Source: Luteibacter anthropi (GTDB lineage Bacteria > Pseudomonadota > Gammaproteobacteria > Xanthomonadales > Rhodanobacteraceae). From it: 64,000 nucleotides of DNA. The position numbers were made by a program, and so were the translations under genes. Of the stretch, positions 1 through 8,986 are shown one piece after another (within the stretch, counting starts at the first letter, position 1; every line of letters starts with the position of its first letter). Below the pieces are notes generated by a model. That model ran no database searches. It saw only the letters and a list, made by a program, of their open reading frames with translations, and was not told the DNA's origin. The stretch is taken from positions 496,001 to 560,000 of the forward strand of contig NZ_JAARLZ010000002.1 in the NCBI RefSeq assembly GCF_011759365.1, given 5' to 3'.

Positions 1-1674
1 GCCTGGGCAGGGGCGCAGACGCCTCCCAGCGCGACGTCGGCTGTCGCGCCGCCTCCCATCGTGGCCACCGATCCAACATCAGCCGGCAGCGTCGCCTTGC
101 CGCAGCCGCCGGCTACGGACGATCCGGTGGCCCAGGCGATCTTCGCGCGCATCCAGCGCATGGAACCCGGCAATGGCAATGCGCAGGCCCGCCAGAGTGC
201 GGCCATGGCCAAGGCGGTCTCGGATTTCTACGCGCAGCGCCATTACGTGGCCGCGTGGACGGACGAGAACAACATAAGCCAGCTGCTGGCCGGTCTGGCC
301 TCCACCGACGGCGACGGCCTGCTGCCCGAGGACTATCACCTCACCGCGCTGAAGACGGCCTTCGCCGATCCGGACTGGCGCCATGCCTCCCCCGACAAAC
401 GCGCCGATCTCGAAATCGAAGCCACCGGGGCGTACATCACGGCCCTGGTGCAGCTGGCCCGAGGCAAGGTCGATCCCGAGCGCCTGGACCCGGTGTGGAA
501 TTTCGATCCCACCGCCATCGATGCGCAGCAGGGCATGGCGATCCTGGAGTCATCCATCGACGAGCGCAGTGTCGATCAGGTGTTCGACATGGCACGACCA
601 CAGAACCCGCTTTACGCGAAGCTTCGCGATGCGCTGGCCCAGTTGCGTGCCAGTGCGACCAATGGCGGCTGGCCGGGCGTGCCGGAGGGCCCGACGTTGA
701 AGCCCGGCATGAAGGACCCTCGCGTGGAAGCGTTGCGCGCCCGCCTGGTGGCCGGCGGCTACCTCGACGCCACGCTTGCCCATGGCTCGCTTTACGACAG
801 CCCGCTCACCGATGCCGTGAAGCGCTTCCAGGCCGACCAGTACCTCGATGCCGATGGCAGTGTCGGTGCCGATACGCTGGCCTCGCTCAATGTGCCGGTG
901 CAGGCGCGTATCGACCAGGTGCGCGTGAACCTCGAACGCGCGCGCTGGTTGCTGCACTCGTTGCAGGGCACCTTCGTGGTGGTGGATGTGGCGGGCTACA
1001 AGATCAGCTTCTATCGCGACGGCCAGCCGGTGTGGAAGTCGCGCGTACAGGTGGGCAAGCCGTATCGCAGCACGCCGATTTTTCGTTCGCAGATCACCTA
1101 CGTCACCTTCAATCCCACCTGGACGGTGCCGCCGACGATCCTGAAGAACGACATGCTGCCGAAGATTCGCAACAATCCGGGTTACCTCGCGGCCAACCGT
1201 ATCCGCGTGCTCGACAGCAGCGGCAATACCTTGTCGCCGGCCAGCGTGAACTGGGCCAGCCCGCGCGGCATCACGCTGCGCCAGGATGCCGGCCCCGGCA
1301 ATTCGCTGGGCCAGGTGGTGATCCGTTTTCCGAATTCCTTCGCCGTGTACCTGCACGATACGCCGCATCAGGAAATGTTCTCGCGTGCCAAGCGCGATAC
1401 CAGTTCGGGGTGCATCCGCGTGGAGCATCCGCTCGACCTGGTGCAGTTGCTATTCAACGACGACCAGAAGTGGAACCGCGACGCCATCGACCAGCGCATC
1501 GCCACGGGCAAGACGCAGAACGTGACCCTGCCGACGGCGGTGCCGGTGTTGCTTGCCTACTGGACGGTGGATATCGGTGACGATGGAAAGCTGGCGTACA
1601 AGCCAGATGTGTACCAGCGCGACCCGGCCCTGCTGAAGGCGCTGGACAAGCCACAGCCCCTGCAGGCCCCCTAA
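1..1674 (+). CDS. L,D-transpeptidase (YcbB/LdtD type), 5' truncated by window edge
   Basis: The reading frame is already open at base 1, so the true start lies upstream; about 557 codons are visible. The order is a scaffold region, a peptidoglycan-binding-like segment around 700-900 (ending DGSVGADTLASLN), then a YkuD catalytic domain. The catalytic signature is clear: a His in YLHDTPHQEMF and the nucleophile Cys in SSGCIRVEHPLDL, encoded near base 1411. The family forms 3-3 crosslinks in peptidoglycan in the periplasm, taking a tetrapeptide donor. The missing N-terminus should carry the signal peptide or anchor. Right after the stop comes a REP-like repeat cluster. Family assignment is secure; the in vivo substrate is inferred. 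Confidence 0.9.
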   Translation, partial: AWAGAQTPPSATSAVAPPPIVATDPTSAGSVALPQPPATDDPVAQAIFARIQRMEPGNGNAQARQSAAMAKAVSDFYAQRHYVAAWTDENNISQLLAGLASTDGDGLLPEDYHLTALKTAFADPDWRHASPDKRADLEIEATGAYITALVQLARGKVDPERLDPVWNFDPTAIDAQQGMAILESSIDERSVDQVFDMARPQNPLYAKLRDALAQLRASATNGGWPGVPEGPTLKPGMKDPRVEALRARLVAGGYLDATLAHGSLYDSPLTDAVKRFQADQYLDADGSVGADTLASLNVPVQARIDQVRVNLERARWLLHSLQGTFVVVDVAGYKISFYRDGQPVWKSRVQVGKPYRSTPIFRSQITYVTFNPTWTVPPTILKNDMLPKIRNNPGYLAANRIRVLDSSGNTLSPASVNWASPRGITLRQDAGPGNSLGQVVIRFPNSFAVYLHDTPHQEMFSRAKRDTSSGCIRVEHPLDLVQLLFNDDQKWNRDAIDQRIATGKTQNVTLPTAVPVLLAYWTVDIGDDGKLAYKPDVYQRDPALLKALDKPQPLQAP

Positions 1675-1684
1675 CCCATTCCCC

Positions 1685-1889
1685 TGTAGGAGCGCGCCTC
1701 GCGCGCGACCGGACCGAAGCCAGGCGTTCCCCTCCCGGACCGGTCGCGCGCGAGGCGCGCTCCTACAACGGTGTGGGGACCTTGGTGCGGCGGCGCTTTG
1801 CCGGTCGCGCGCGAGGCGCGCTCCTACAATGGTGTGGTGATCTTGGTGCGGCGGCGCTTTGTCGGTCGTGTCGGGCGCGCTCATTCAAC
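1685..1889. repeat. REP-like palindromic repeat cluster (three arms plus one decayed)
   Basis: An arm beginning TGTAGGAGCGCGC and ending GCGCGCGACCGG lies at 1685-1712. Its inverse (CCGGTCGCGCGCGAGG...CTCCTACA) lies at 1740-1767 and again at 1801-1828, and a decayed copy is at about 1862-1889. Arms 1 and 2 face each other and could form one long hairpin. The same element recurs at many intergenic sites in this window. There is no gene between 1675 and 1949. Confidence 0.85.
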
Positions 1890-1937
1890 ATGCTGGCGGG
1901 GCTGTTTGCCGCAGCACCGTCATGCCCGGCGCGGACG

Positions 1938-1943
1938 TATACT
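1938..1943 (+). promoter_or_regulatory. Candidate -10 box TATACT of a leaderless transcript
   Basis: TATACT ends six bases before the ATG at 1950, so transcription would begin at or next to the start codon. There is no Shine-Dalgarno sequence upstream of that ATG. No good -35 hexamer is visible. Confidence 0.4.
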
Positions 1944-1949
1944 GCGGCG

Positions 1950-2681
1950 ATGAACGCCCCCCTCGAAGCGACCGAAACGACCCTCCACGACCAGGTACGG
2001 GACGAGGGCTTCGCCTTCGTCCACGGCGACGACATGCGGCAGCTGTTCGCGCATGCACGCCCGCTCTCCGACTGGGACGCCTTCGCCGCCAGCTGGAACG
2101 CGCTGGAACCGGACACCTACCTCGCCGCCACCGGCCGCTTCCGCCGCCGCCGGCATGCCGTGTACGCCAGCCGCGACGGACACATCGAGCGCCTGCCGCA
2201 TCAGGCTCACTTCCAGACCCTGGCCTACAACACCCTGCAAGGCGACATCGAGCGCTGGTTCGAGCCCGTGCTGCCCGAGATCGCCGATGGCGCCAGCATG
2301 CACGCCATCCTGGAATACTGCCGCGACTTCTTCGGCGGCCTGTCGCCCGACATCGCCCACTGGCACATCGAGGCGCACCAGTTCCGCATCGAAGCCACGG
2401 CCGGTGCCGCCGGCGAGCCCACGCCCGAAGGCAGCCACCGCGATGGCGTGGACTACGTGCTGGTACTGCTCATCGACCGCGAGAACATCGCCCGGGGCAC
2501 CACCACCATCCATGCGCCCGACGGTCGCCCGCTCGGCGAGTTCACCCTGGCCAGGCCCTTCGACGCGGCACTCATCCACGATCCGAGGGTTTTCCACGGC
2601 GTCACCCCCGTTACCCCGCTGGACCCTGCCATGGCATCGCATCGCGACGTGCTGGTGGTCACGTTCCGGCAGGCGACGTAG
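1950..2681 (+). CDS. 2OG-Fe(II) dioxygenase family protein (PF10014-like)
   Basis: The 243-residue product looks like the 2OG-Fe dioxygenase family that includes free L-amino-acid hydroxylases such as isoleucine 4-hydroxylase. The iron ligands are visible as the HxD of GSHRDGVDYV and a distal His in VFHGVTPV, with an Arg further on in VVTFRQ that could bind 2-oxoglutarate. The ATG at 1950 is preferred although the frame is open to 1773, because the upstream part runs through REP-like repeat DNA. A -10-like TATACT sits just before the start. The substrate is not predictable; an amino acid is the family-based guess. It stands alone with no clear operon partner. Confidence 0.8.
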   Translation: MNAPLEATETTLHDQVRDEGFAFVHGDDMRQLFAHARPLSDWDAFAASWNALEPDTYLAATGRFRRRRHAVYASRDGHIERLPHQAHFQTLAYNTLQGDIERWFEPVLPEIADGASMHAILEYCRDFFGGLSPDIAHWHIEAHQFRIEATAGAAGEPTPEGSHRDGVDYVLVLLIDRENIARGTTTIHAPDGRPLGEFTLARPFDAALIHDPRVFHGVTPVTPLDPAMASHRDVLVVTFRQAT

Positions 2682-2759
2682 CGTGTTTCGGGCTAAATTC
2701 TCATTATTTGCTTGTGCAATCCATGCGACAATAGCCGCTTTCACCGCCTTAGAACTGCG

Positions 2760-3098
2760 ATGAACTCGTCCGGTAAATATGATTTCCGGCAGTTCCAGGA
2801 AGAACTTGCCGCCCTTGATCGGAAAATCTCCGATCGCAAACCCGAGCCCAAACCCGTCCCCGAGGCCAAGCCCAAACCTGAGCCCAAGCCACGCGGCCGT
2901 CCGAAAAAAGTCGATCCGCTTGCCGGTGCCCGCGAGGAGTTCGAAGCCCTGCGCGTGCGCTACAGCCTCAGTGTCGCCGACGTGGTCGCCTGGTTCCCCG
3001 AAGAAGAAGGCATCGCCTATCTCCAGGGCCTGCTGGCTACCGACATGAAACCGCGTCGCCGTCGCAAGTCCAAGGACGATCCGCCCGAGGCGGAGTAA
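2760..3098 (+). CDS. Small AT-hook-like, H-NS-like protein of unknown function
   Basis: A 112-residue protein. The N-terminal 25 residues are helical and charged. Next comes a Pro/Lys/Glu linker of KPEPKP-type repeats, an RGRPKK motif like the core of an AT-hook, then a C-terminal segment containing SVADVVAWFPEEEG and a basic RRRRKSK tail. The layout suggests a small nucleoid-associated or DNA-binding protein, but I do not recognise a named family. The ATG at 2760 is favoured over an in-frame ATG at 2712, which precedes a poor leader. The bestrophin gene starts 17 bp downstream and could be co-transcribed. Confidence 0.65.
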   Translation: MNSSGKYDFRQFQEELAALDRKISDRKPEPKPVPEAKPKPEPKPRGRPKKVDPLAGAREEFEALRVRYSLSVADVVAWFPEEEGIAYLQGLLATDMKPRRRRKSKDDPPEAE

Positions 3099-3115
3099 TC
3101 ACTCACCGCCGCCTC

Positions 3116-4003
3116 ATGTCCACACGCTCGCGCACACCCACCGTCGCCTCGCTGCTGTTCACCCTCAACGGATCGATCGTTCCCGTCATCTGGCGCAGGG
3201 TGCTCTATACGATCCTGCTGTCGGTAGGGGTGGTGTGGCTCGATGTGCATTTCTTCGCATTGCACATCGGGCTCAACGCGGCGCCCCTCACCCTGATGGG
3301 CCTCACCCTGGCGATCTTCCTGGGCTTCCGTAACACGGTGGCCTACCAGCGCTGGTGGGACGCCCGCACGCTGTGGGGCGAGATGATCTTCACCATGCGC
3401 AATCTCGCGCGGCAGACGCTCGCCTTCCTGCCCGACACCCCGGCCGCCGAACGCGGCGTGCTGGTGCATCGCCTGGTCGCCTTTACGCATGCCATGCGGC
3501 ATCACCTGCGGGCCACCGACCCGGCGGGCGAGCTGTCCCGCTGGCTTGGCGACGACGAGCGTGAGACCATGCTCGCAGCACCGAACCGGCCCAGCGCGAT
3601 CCTCGCGCGCACCGGCGTGGCCTATGCCGAAGCCGCCCGCGCGCAGGGCGCCGATCCGATCCTGCTGTCAGCCATCGACAACGAGCTGGGCAAGCTGTCC
3701 CATGTGCTGGCCGGCTGCGAGCGCATTCAGGGCACGCCCATTCCCTATGCCTACATCCTGCTGCTGCACCGGACGGTGCACATCTACTGCTTCCTGCTGC
3801 CCTTCTGCATGGTGAGCCTGATGGGCTGGTTCACGCCGCTGGTGGTGGGCGTGCTGGCCTATACCTTCTTCGGCCTGGATGCCCTGGGCGACCAGATCGA
3901 AGACCCGTTCGGCCTGCTGCCGAACGACCTGCCGCTGGAACGCTACTGCGCCACGGCGGAAACCGACCTGCTCTCCCTCACCGACAGCCCGCGCCCGGAA
4001 TAA
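3116..4003 (+). CDS. Bestrophin-family channel protein
   Basis: A 295-residue membrane protein with the bestrophin/UPF0187 signature FRNTVAYQRWWDARTLWGEM near residues 70-90. Two hydrophobic helices sit near the N-terminus (about 25-50 and 60-75) and two more near 225-255. The C-terminal segment LGDQIEDPFG is typical of the family. Bacterial bestrophins are pentameric ion channels of the inner membrane. Length fits bacterial members (about 300). No Shine-Dalgarno sequence is obvious before the ATG; it begins 17 bp after the preceding small gene. Confidence 0.88.
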   Translation: MSTRSRTPTVASLLFTLNGSIVPVIWRRVLYTILLSVGVVWLDVHFFALHIGLNAAPLTLMGLTLAIFLGFRNTVAYQRWWDARTLWGEMIFTMRNLARQTLAFLPDTPAAERGVLVHRLVAFTHAMRHHLRATDPAGELSRWLGDDERETMLAAPNRPSAILARTGVAYAEAARAQGADPILLSAIDNELGKLSHVLAGCERIQGTPIPYAYILLLHRTVHIYCFLLPFCMVSLMGWFTPLVVGVLAYTFFGLDALGDQIEDPFGLLPNDLPLERYCATAETDLLSLTDSPRPE

Positions 4004-4009
4004 CCACGG

Positions 4010-4282
4010 TCACGCGGCGGCGGCGGGCCCGTACTGGATGTCCAGCAAGGCGGCCAGCAGGTTGAGCGAGGCCAGGCTGGTGGGCGCAAGGGTGCCGCCA
4101 CGGCCATCCACGCAGGGGGCCAGGGCCAGCACGGCGGATGCCACTGCCTCCAGGCCGGCTTCCTCGGCCTGCTCCAGCACACGACCGGAAAGAAAACGGG
4201 CCTCTTCGTGATCGCCCGTGCGCACGGCGTCGACCAGCGACAATCCGTCGTCCATTACGGGGTGGTTCTGCCAGCTCAGCAT
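4010..4282 (-). CDS. Hypothetical small protein
   Basis: A 90-residue, mostly helical acidic protein (MLSWQNHPVMDDGLSL...), rich in Leu and Ala, with no signal peptide or membrane segment and no recognised domain. Starts at 4282, 4255 or 4363 are all possible and none has a strong ribosome-binding site. It is convergent with the bestrophin gene, the two stops being 6 bp apart, and lies downstream of the Pit transporter on the same strand. Coding is plausible from composition but not proven. Confidence 0.5.
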   Translation of the reverse strand: MLSWQNHPVMDDGLSLVDAVRTGDHEEARFLSGRVLEQAEEAGLEAVASAVLALAPCVDGRGGTLAPTSLASLNLLAALLDIQYGPAAAA

Positions 4283-4397
4283 GAGTGTCCGGTTCGTCAG
4301 GGGAGCCGCGAGGGAATGCGGCAGCCGTACGGGATGACCCGTATTCGGCAGGAATGATCTCATCCCGCCGACGAACGGACAAATTCGGCCACTGGCC

Positions 4398-5984
4398 TCA
4401 GAAGACGTGCCTCAGCAGCCAGAACAGGGCGGCGGCCAGGACGATCGATACCGGAAGGGTCAGCACCCAGGCCATGAGCATGCTGCGTACCGTGGCCCAT
4501 TGCAGGCCCGACCCGTTGGCGACCATGGCGCCTGCCACACCTGACGACAGCACGTGGGTGGTGCTTACCGGCAGGCCGAAACGATCCGCCGCGCCGATGG
4601 TGAGCATGGCCACCACTTCGGCCGAGGCACCCTGTGCGTAGGTGAGATGCTGCTTGCCGATGCGCTCGCCCACCGTGCGCACGATGCGACGCCAGCCCAC
4701 CATGGTGCCAAGGCCCAGGGCGATCGCCACCGCCACCTTCACCCAGGTGGGAATGAACTTCGTCGCCTTGTCGAGCAGGCCGTGATAGTTGTCGAGCACG
4801 GCCTTGTCGTCGGCGCTGAATGCGGGCTGCCCGTTCTTCGCCATCAGGCGCAGCGCTTCGGAGCTGAGATACATGCTGCTGCGCACGTTGTTCAATTCGT
4901 GCTGAGGCACATCGGCCAACGTGGTGCGATGTCCCACCTGTTCGCCGATGCTGTCCGTGATCTGTTGCAATGCCGCCAGCGTGGCAGGTGTCGCCTGATG
5001 CGACTGGATATAGCGTTCGATTTCCGTACGCGGCGAGGCCACCGGGGCGGCTCCGTTCGCGTAACGCGCCAGCGTCTCGCTCGCGTGATGTGCCACGGAA
5101 ACGAAGGTCTGCGTCTCGCCCGGCGTCACGGCCTTGTTCAACGCGTAGGCGCTGGGCACCGTGCCGATCAGGATCAGCATGATGAGGCCCATGCCTTTCT
5201 GTCCGTCGTTGGAACCATGCGCGAACGACACGCCCGTGCAGGTAAGAATGAGCAGGCAGCGCACCCAGAACGGCGGTGGCTTGTCGCCGTGCGGTTCGGC
5301 GTAAAGCTCGGGCGCACGCACGAGGGCCTTCAACAACATCAGCAGTGCGAACGCGAGGCCGAAGCCCACCAGCGGCGACACCAGCAGCGACTTGCCCACG
5401 CTCCACGCCTGGCTCCAGTCCACGGCGGCATTGGCGTCGCCCGCATGCATCATCTGGTTCATGAGGCCCACGCCGATGATCGAACCGATCAGCGTATGCG
5501 AGCTGGACGACGGCAGACCCAGGTACCACGTGCCCAGGTTCCACAAGATGGCGGCGATCAGCAGCGCGAAGACCATCGCGAAGCCCACCGACGATCCGAC
5601 GTTCAATACCAGCGCGATGGGCAGCAATTGCAGCACGGCATAAGCCACCGCGCCGCTGGAAAGCAGCACACCCAGGAAATTCCAGCCGCCGGACCACACC
5701 ACCGCAAAACTGGCGGGCAACGATCGCGTGTAGATCACCGTGGCCACGGCATTGGCCGTATCGTGAAATCCGTTGACGAACTCGAAGCCCAGCGCGATCA
5801 GCAAGGCCACGCCCAGCAGCACATACTGGAAGACGGGACTGGCCGGCGCATCGTTCAGATCGTGGCCCAGCTGGGAGCCCACATAGGCCAGGGCTGCCAG
5901 CAGCAAGCCGCCGAACACGGCCAGGCTCACCCATCGGTTGCGCGGGGAACCCGCCAGGTTTCCACTCAGGACCGTGCTGTTCAT
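4398..5984 (-). CDS. pit: Inorganic phosphate transporter, Pit family
   Basis: A 528-residue polytopic protein with both Pit signature repeats: GFEFVNGFHDTANAVATVIY near residue 55 and the second copy, including FGLPVSTTHVLSSGVAGAM, near the C-terminus. FAHGSNDGQKGMGL marks the central repeat. A long hydrophilic loop separates the two halves, as in Escherichia coli PitA. The family takes up metal-phosphate by proton symport across the inner membrane. The start at 5984 follows GGAGG with suitable spacing. It is transcribed alone and divergently from the CHAD gene, sharing an upstream region of about 95 bp. Confidence 0.93.
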   Translation of the reverse strand: MNSTVLSGNLAGSPRNRWVSLAVFGGLLLAALAYVGSQLGHDLNDAPASPVFQYVLLGVALLIALGFEFVNGFHDTANAVATVIYTRSLPASFAVVWSGGWNFLGVLLSSGAVAYAVLQLLPIALVLNVGSSVGFAMVFALLIAAILWNLGTWYLGLPSSSSHTLIGSIIGVGLMNQMMHAGDANAAVDWSQAWSVGKSLLVSPLVGFGLAFALLMLLKALVRAPELYAEPHGDKPPPFWVRCLLILTCTGVSFAHGSNDGQKGMGLIMLILIGTVPSAYALNKAVTPGETQTFVSVAHHASETLARYANGAAPVASPRTEIERYIQSHQATPATLAALQQITDSIGEQVGHRTTLADVPQHELNNVRSSMYLSSEALRLMAKNGQPAFSADDKAVLDNYHGLLDKATKFIPTWVKVAVAIALGLGTMVGWRRIVRTVGERIGKQHLTYAQGASAEVVAMLTIGAADRFGLPVSTTHVLSSGVAGAMVANGSGLQWATVRSMLMAWVLTLPVSIVLAAALFWLLRHVF

Positions 5985-6079
5985 GGCATCGCCTCCACCC
6001 GTGAGAGTTCCACAGGTAACAAGCAAAGATGACGGATGAGTGTCATTCTTGCCGGATTGCCGTGCTATGAATGCCGTCC

Positions 6080-6904
6080 ATGACGACGCCCAAGCCATCG
6101 CTAGCCGCCGCACTGGCCAATCTGGCCTCCCGCGAAGCCCGCCGCGCCGTACGTTCGCTGGCCGACACCAGCGATCATCACAAAGGTGTTCACGAAGCCC
6201 GCAAGTCGATACGGCGGCTGAAAAGCCTGCTCGACCTGGGTGGCGATCATTTCGCGGCAGGCCGCGAGCCTATCGTGCGTCACCTGTCCCGCCTGGCCAC
6301 CGGCCTGTCGTCCCTGCGCGACGCCCATGTCGCGGTGACCATCGCCCGGCATGTGGCTGGCGATACACCCTCGCCCGGCTGGATCACGGCCATCGGCTGG
6401 CTCGAAGCGCGACGGGACGCCATGCTCGACGAGGCCTTCCGCAAGGATCCGGGCTTCGCCAGACGGCGTCAGCGTCTCACCGAGGCAGGCAGCGCCATCC
6501 GCACCCTGCCCTGGGACGCCGTGACCCGGCACGATATCGAACAGGCCATCGCCCGCTCCGAACGTCGCGTGGCGAAGGCCGGTGCCAAAGCCTTCGAGAG
6601 CCCCGGCACGGGCAACCTGCACCGCTGGCGACGCCGCGCTCGACGCCTGCGCATGCAACTCGATTTCTGGCGCAAGGCACTGAAATCCACAGGACGTTCA
6701 GCACACCATCGCACGCACCAGGACAAGGCGGCACAGGCACGCATGTCCAGCCTGTCCGATGCGCTCGGTGCGCGCCAGGATCTGCGCTCACTTCGCAGTG
6801 TCTTGCGCTCACTGGGCGATGCCGAGGCACTGGCACCGCTGTTCGACGACATACGCAAGGCCTCGAAGGCCCTGCCTAGCGGCAAGTCGCTGGCAGCCGG
6901 TTGA
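6080..6904 (+). CDS. CHAD domain-containing protein
   Basis: About 274 residues (277 if the ATG at 6071 is used). The sequence HHKGVHEARKSIRRLKSLL near residue 40 is the conserved basic first helix of the CHAD domain, and a second RRARRLRMQLDFWRKAL helix follows in the C-terminal half. CHAD proteins bind inorganic polyphosphate, often on granules, and are commonly found near phosphate genes; here the divergent neighbour is a Pit phosphate transporter. That context supports a role in phosphate storage, which is inference. The last 29 bp overlap the convergent gene at 6876-7628. Confidence 0.85.
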   Translation: MTTPKPSLAAALANLASREARRAVRSLADTSDHHKGVHEARKSIRRLKSLLDLGGDHFAAGREPIVRHLSRLATGLSSLRDAHVAVTIARHVAGDTPSPGWITAIGWLEARRDAMLDEAFRKDPGFARRRQRLTEAGSAIRTLPWDAVTRHDIEQAIARSERRVAKAGAKAFESPGTGNLHRWRRRARRLRMQLDFWRKALKSTGRSAHHRTHQDKAAQARMSSLSDALGARQDLRSLRSVLRSLGDAEALAPLFDDIRKASKALPSGKSLAAG

Positions 6905-7628
6905 CCACGTCCTGGATCTTCGCTGCGTCGGCATCCGCCTCGTCGCCCGACTGGTGGCAGATCGACAGCACCCGTGCACGGGCCTGTGCACGCAAGCCCG
7001 TGCATTGCCACGCATAGGGCTGGTCCAGCGGTAACACGGCATACACCACGCTGCCGCACTGGTCCGTGCCGCGTTCGGCCAGCGAACGCCCTGCCGCATC
7101 CATGGGCGGGGATGCCAGCGTCGCATCGAAGTAACTATCGGGAAACGCGCGCGCATAGCCGTCTGGATCGATCACGCGCTGGAAGCTGGCGAACGCCATG
7201 GTAAACGCGCGGCCGCAGGGCGCCGACGTCGCAAGATCATGCACGCCCGCAAGGAAGGCACGACGCATGCCTGCGTCGTCACCGAGCGCATGCCCTGCCC
7301 CGTCCAGCACCGGCAAGCGCGCACGAGCGGCCATGCGGCCAAGCTCGTGCGCATGCTCCGGGTGGCAGCGCGCATATACCGATGCCGCCACCAGATAGAT
7401 GGCATCCGCGGCGAAACCATCATCGCCGTCCAGCAGCGTGCCCAGTTGGCCGACAGACGGGCCTTGTGCCTTGAGGGTGACGGGAGGCGGTGCGGGGGCG
7501 GAACCCGGGGATGCGGGTGCTGCGACAGGCGCCGGCAGTATCTCCCTGTGTCTCACCCAGCCGGCCATGCCGATCGCCGCCATAGCGGCGACCGCCAGGG
7601 CGATCCAGACCACCCACGAACGACGCAC
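6876..7628 (-). CDS. Membrane-anchored hypothetical protein
   Basis: A 250-residue protein with one N-terminal membrane helix (WVVWIALAVAAMAAIGMAGW), a Pro/Ala-rich linker (residues about 30-55), then a soluble helical domain with several Cys residues (CHPEH, APCGRAF, DQCGSV, WQCTG, ICHQS), suggesting a periplasmic domain with disulfides. No family is recognised. It starts 6 bp after the zigA stop codon and could be the second gene of a zigA transcript. Its 3' end overlaps the CHAD gene by 29 bp, tail to tail. Confidence 0.7.
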   Translation of the reverse strand: MRRSWVVWIALAVAAMAAIGMAGWVRHREILPAPVAAPASPGSAPAPPPVTLKAQGPSVGQLGTLLDGDDGFAADAIYLVAASVYARCHPEHAHELGRMAARARLPVLDGAGHALGDDAGMRRAFLAGVHDLATSAPCGRAFTMAFASFQRVIDPDGYARAFPDSYFDATLASPPMDAAGRSLAERGTDQCGSVVYAVLPLDQPYAWQCTGLRAQARARVLSICHQSGDEADADAAKIQDVVNRLPATCR

Positions 7629-7634
7629 GAAGGC

Positions 7635-8921
7635 TCAGTCCTGCGACCAGCGTGGAAACGGATCGGGCAAGCCCTGCCAGGCGACAGGACCGCGGACCAT
7701 CTCCACATCACTCAGCAGGCAGGCATCCAGCGCCCGACGGATATCGGCTTCCGGGAGGTCCACGCCGATCAGCACCAGTTCCTGTCGGCGGTCGCCGTAG
7801 CGTGGATGCCACACGTCGAGCAAAGCGCGTCGCTGCTCCGGACTGGGTAGTTCGGTCGGGTCCGGCGGCGGCACGCGCAGGTCGTCGAGACGGAACGGAC
7901 GGCGCAACGCGCCGGCACGTACGCGACGGCGCGCGGCCCACCAGTGACCGGCCGGCCCCGATTCCGTCGAGCCGCCAGCCACGGCGAGATTGCCGACCCA
8001 GTCCATGCGCGTGGCAAGCCAGAAATAGCCCTTGGCGCGCAGCACGCCGGGAATGCCGCTCTGGAGCAATGCCTGGAAGCGCGCTGGATGGAACGGACGC
8101 GCATTGCGATAGACGAAGCTGGTGATGCCGTATTCCTCGGTCTCCGGCGTGTGCTCGCCCATCAGTTCCTTGATCCAGCCCGGTGCCTGCTGGGCCTTCT
8201 CATAATCGAAGCGGTGGGTGTCGAGCACGTCATCGAGCGCTACCTCGCCGAACGAGGCATCCACGATGCGTGCGTCGCGATTCAGCGCGTGAAGCACGCG
8301 GTGCAACTGGTGGCGCTCGTCCGCGTCCAGGCGGTCGCATTTGTTCACCACGATCACGTCGGCGAATTCGACCTGTTCGGTGAGCAGGTTCACCAGCGAG
8401 CGCCCGTCGTCGGAGCCGTTGCTCTCGCCACGCTGGGCGAGCGAATCGGTGGAGCAGTAATCGGTGAGAAAGGCACGCCCATCCACCACGGTCACCATGG
8501 TGTCGAGGCGGGCCAGATCGGAAAGGCTGAAGCCGTCCTCGTCGCGCACATGAAACGTGGCGGCCACGGGCAGGGGCTCGGAGATGCCCGTGGATTCGAT
8601 CAGCAGGTAGTCGAAGCGTCCTTCGTCGGCCAGGCGGCGGACCTCCTGCATGAGGTCGTCGCGCAGGGTGCAACAGATGCAGCCGTTGGAGAATTCCACG
8701 AGCTTTTCGTCGGTGCGGCTGAGTTCCGCGCCACCGTCACGGACCAGGCCCGCGTCGATGTTGATCTCGCTCATGTCGTTGACGATGACGGCCACGCGAC
8801 GGCCTTCGCGGTTGCGCAGCACATGGTTGAGCAGGGTGGTCTTGCCGGCTCCGAGGAAGCCGGAGAGCACGGTCACGGGAAGCGGCGGCCGGGCCGCGGC
8901 GATGGCGTTGGCTGGGGTCAT
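7635..8921 (-). CDS. zigA: Zinc metallochaperone GTPase ZigA (CobW/COG0523)
   Basis: A 428-residue CobW-family GTPase. Seen directly: P-loop [15 protein letters not shown] at about residue 20, the metal-binding CxCC motif in [13 protein letters not shown] at about 80, the G4 motif NKCDRL, and a C-terminal CobW_C domain. Length and the [13 protein letters not shown] segment fit the ZigA subgroup, which helps deliver zinc to client enzymes when zinc is scarce. The predicted Zur box at 8950-8964 lies 29-43 bp upstream, supporting derepression under zinc starvation. The membrane-anchored hypothetical gene follows within 6 bp. Confidence 0.9.
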   Translation of the reverse strand: MTPANAIAAARPPLPVTVLSGFLGAGKTTLLNHVLRNREGRRVAVIVNDMSEINIDAGLVRDGGAELSRTDEKLVEFSNGCICCTLRDDLMQEVRRLADEGRFDYLLIESTGISEPLPVAATFHVRDEDGFSLSDLARLDTMVTVVDGRAFLTDYCSTDSLAQRGESNGSDDGRSLVNLLTEQVEFADVIVVNKCDRLDADERHQLHRVLHALNRDARIVDASFGEVALDDVLDTHRFDYEKAQQAPGWIKELMGEHTPETEEYGITSFVYRNARPFHPARFQALLQSGIPGVLRAKGYFWLATRMDWVGNLAVAGGSTESGPAGHWWAARRRVRAGALRRPFRLDDLRVPPPDPTELPSPEQRRALLDVWHPRYGDRRQELVLIGVDLPEADIRRALDACLLSDVEMVRGPVAWQGLPDPFPRWSQD

Positions 8922-8949
8922 GGGGTTGTTCCGAAGGGGATGGAATAAA

Positions 8950-8964
8950 TGTTATGTTATAACA
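8950..8964. promoter_or_regulatory. Predicted Zur operator between zigA and phoD
   Basis: TGTTATGTTATAACA is a perfect 6-3-6 inverted repeat (TGTTAT-N3-ATAACA). It fits the gammaproteobacterial Zur consensus, which has TGTTAT and ATAACA half sites separated by three bases. AT-rich flanks (AA before, CTT after) also agree. It sits in the 65-bp divergent spacer, 29 bp from the zigA start and 22 bp from the phoD start. -10-like TATAAC sequences overlap it, so binding could repress both genes. Confidence 0.8.
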
Positions 8965-8986
8965 CTTCCTACCAACCCTACTCCCC

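Noticed and set aside
4554-6032. A 492-codon plus-strand frame opposite the Pit transporter
   Set aside because: Antisense shadow of a clear Pit gene, rich in His, Arg and Gln, with no recognisable domain.
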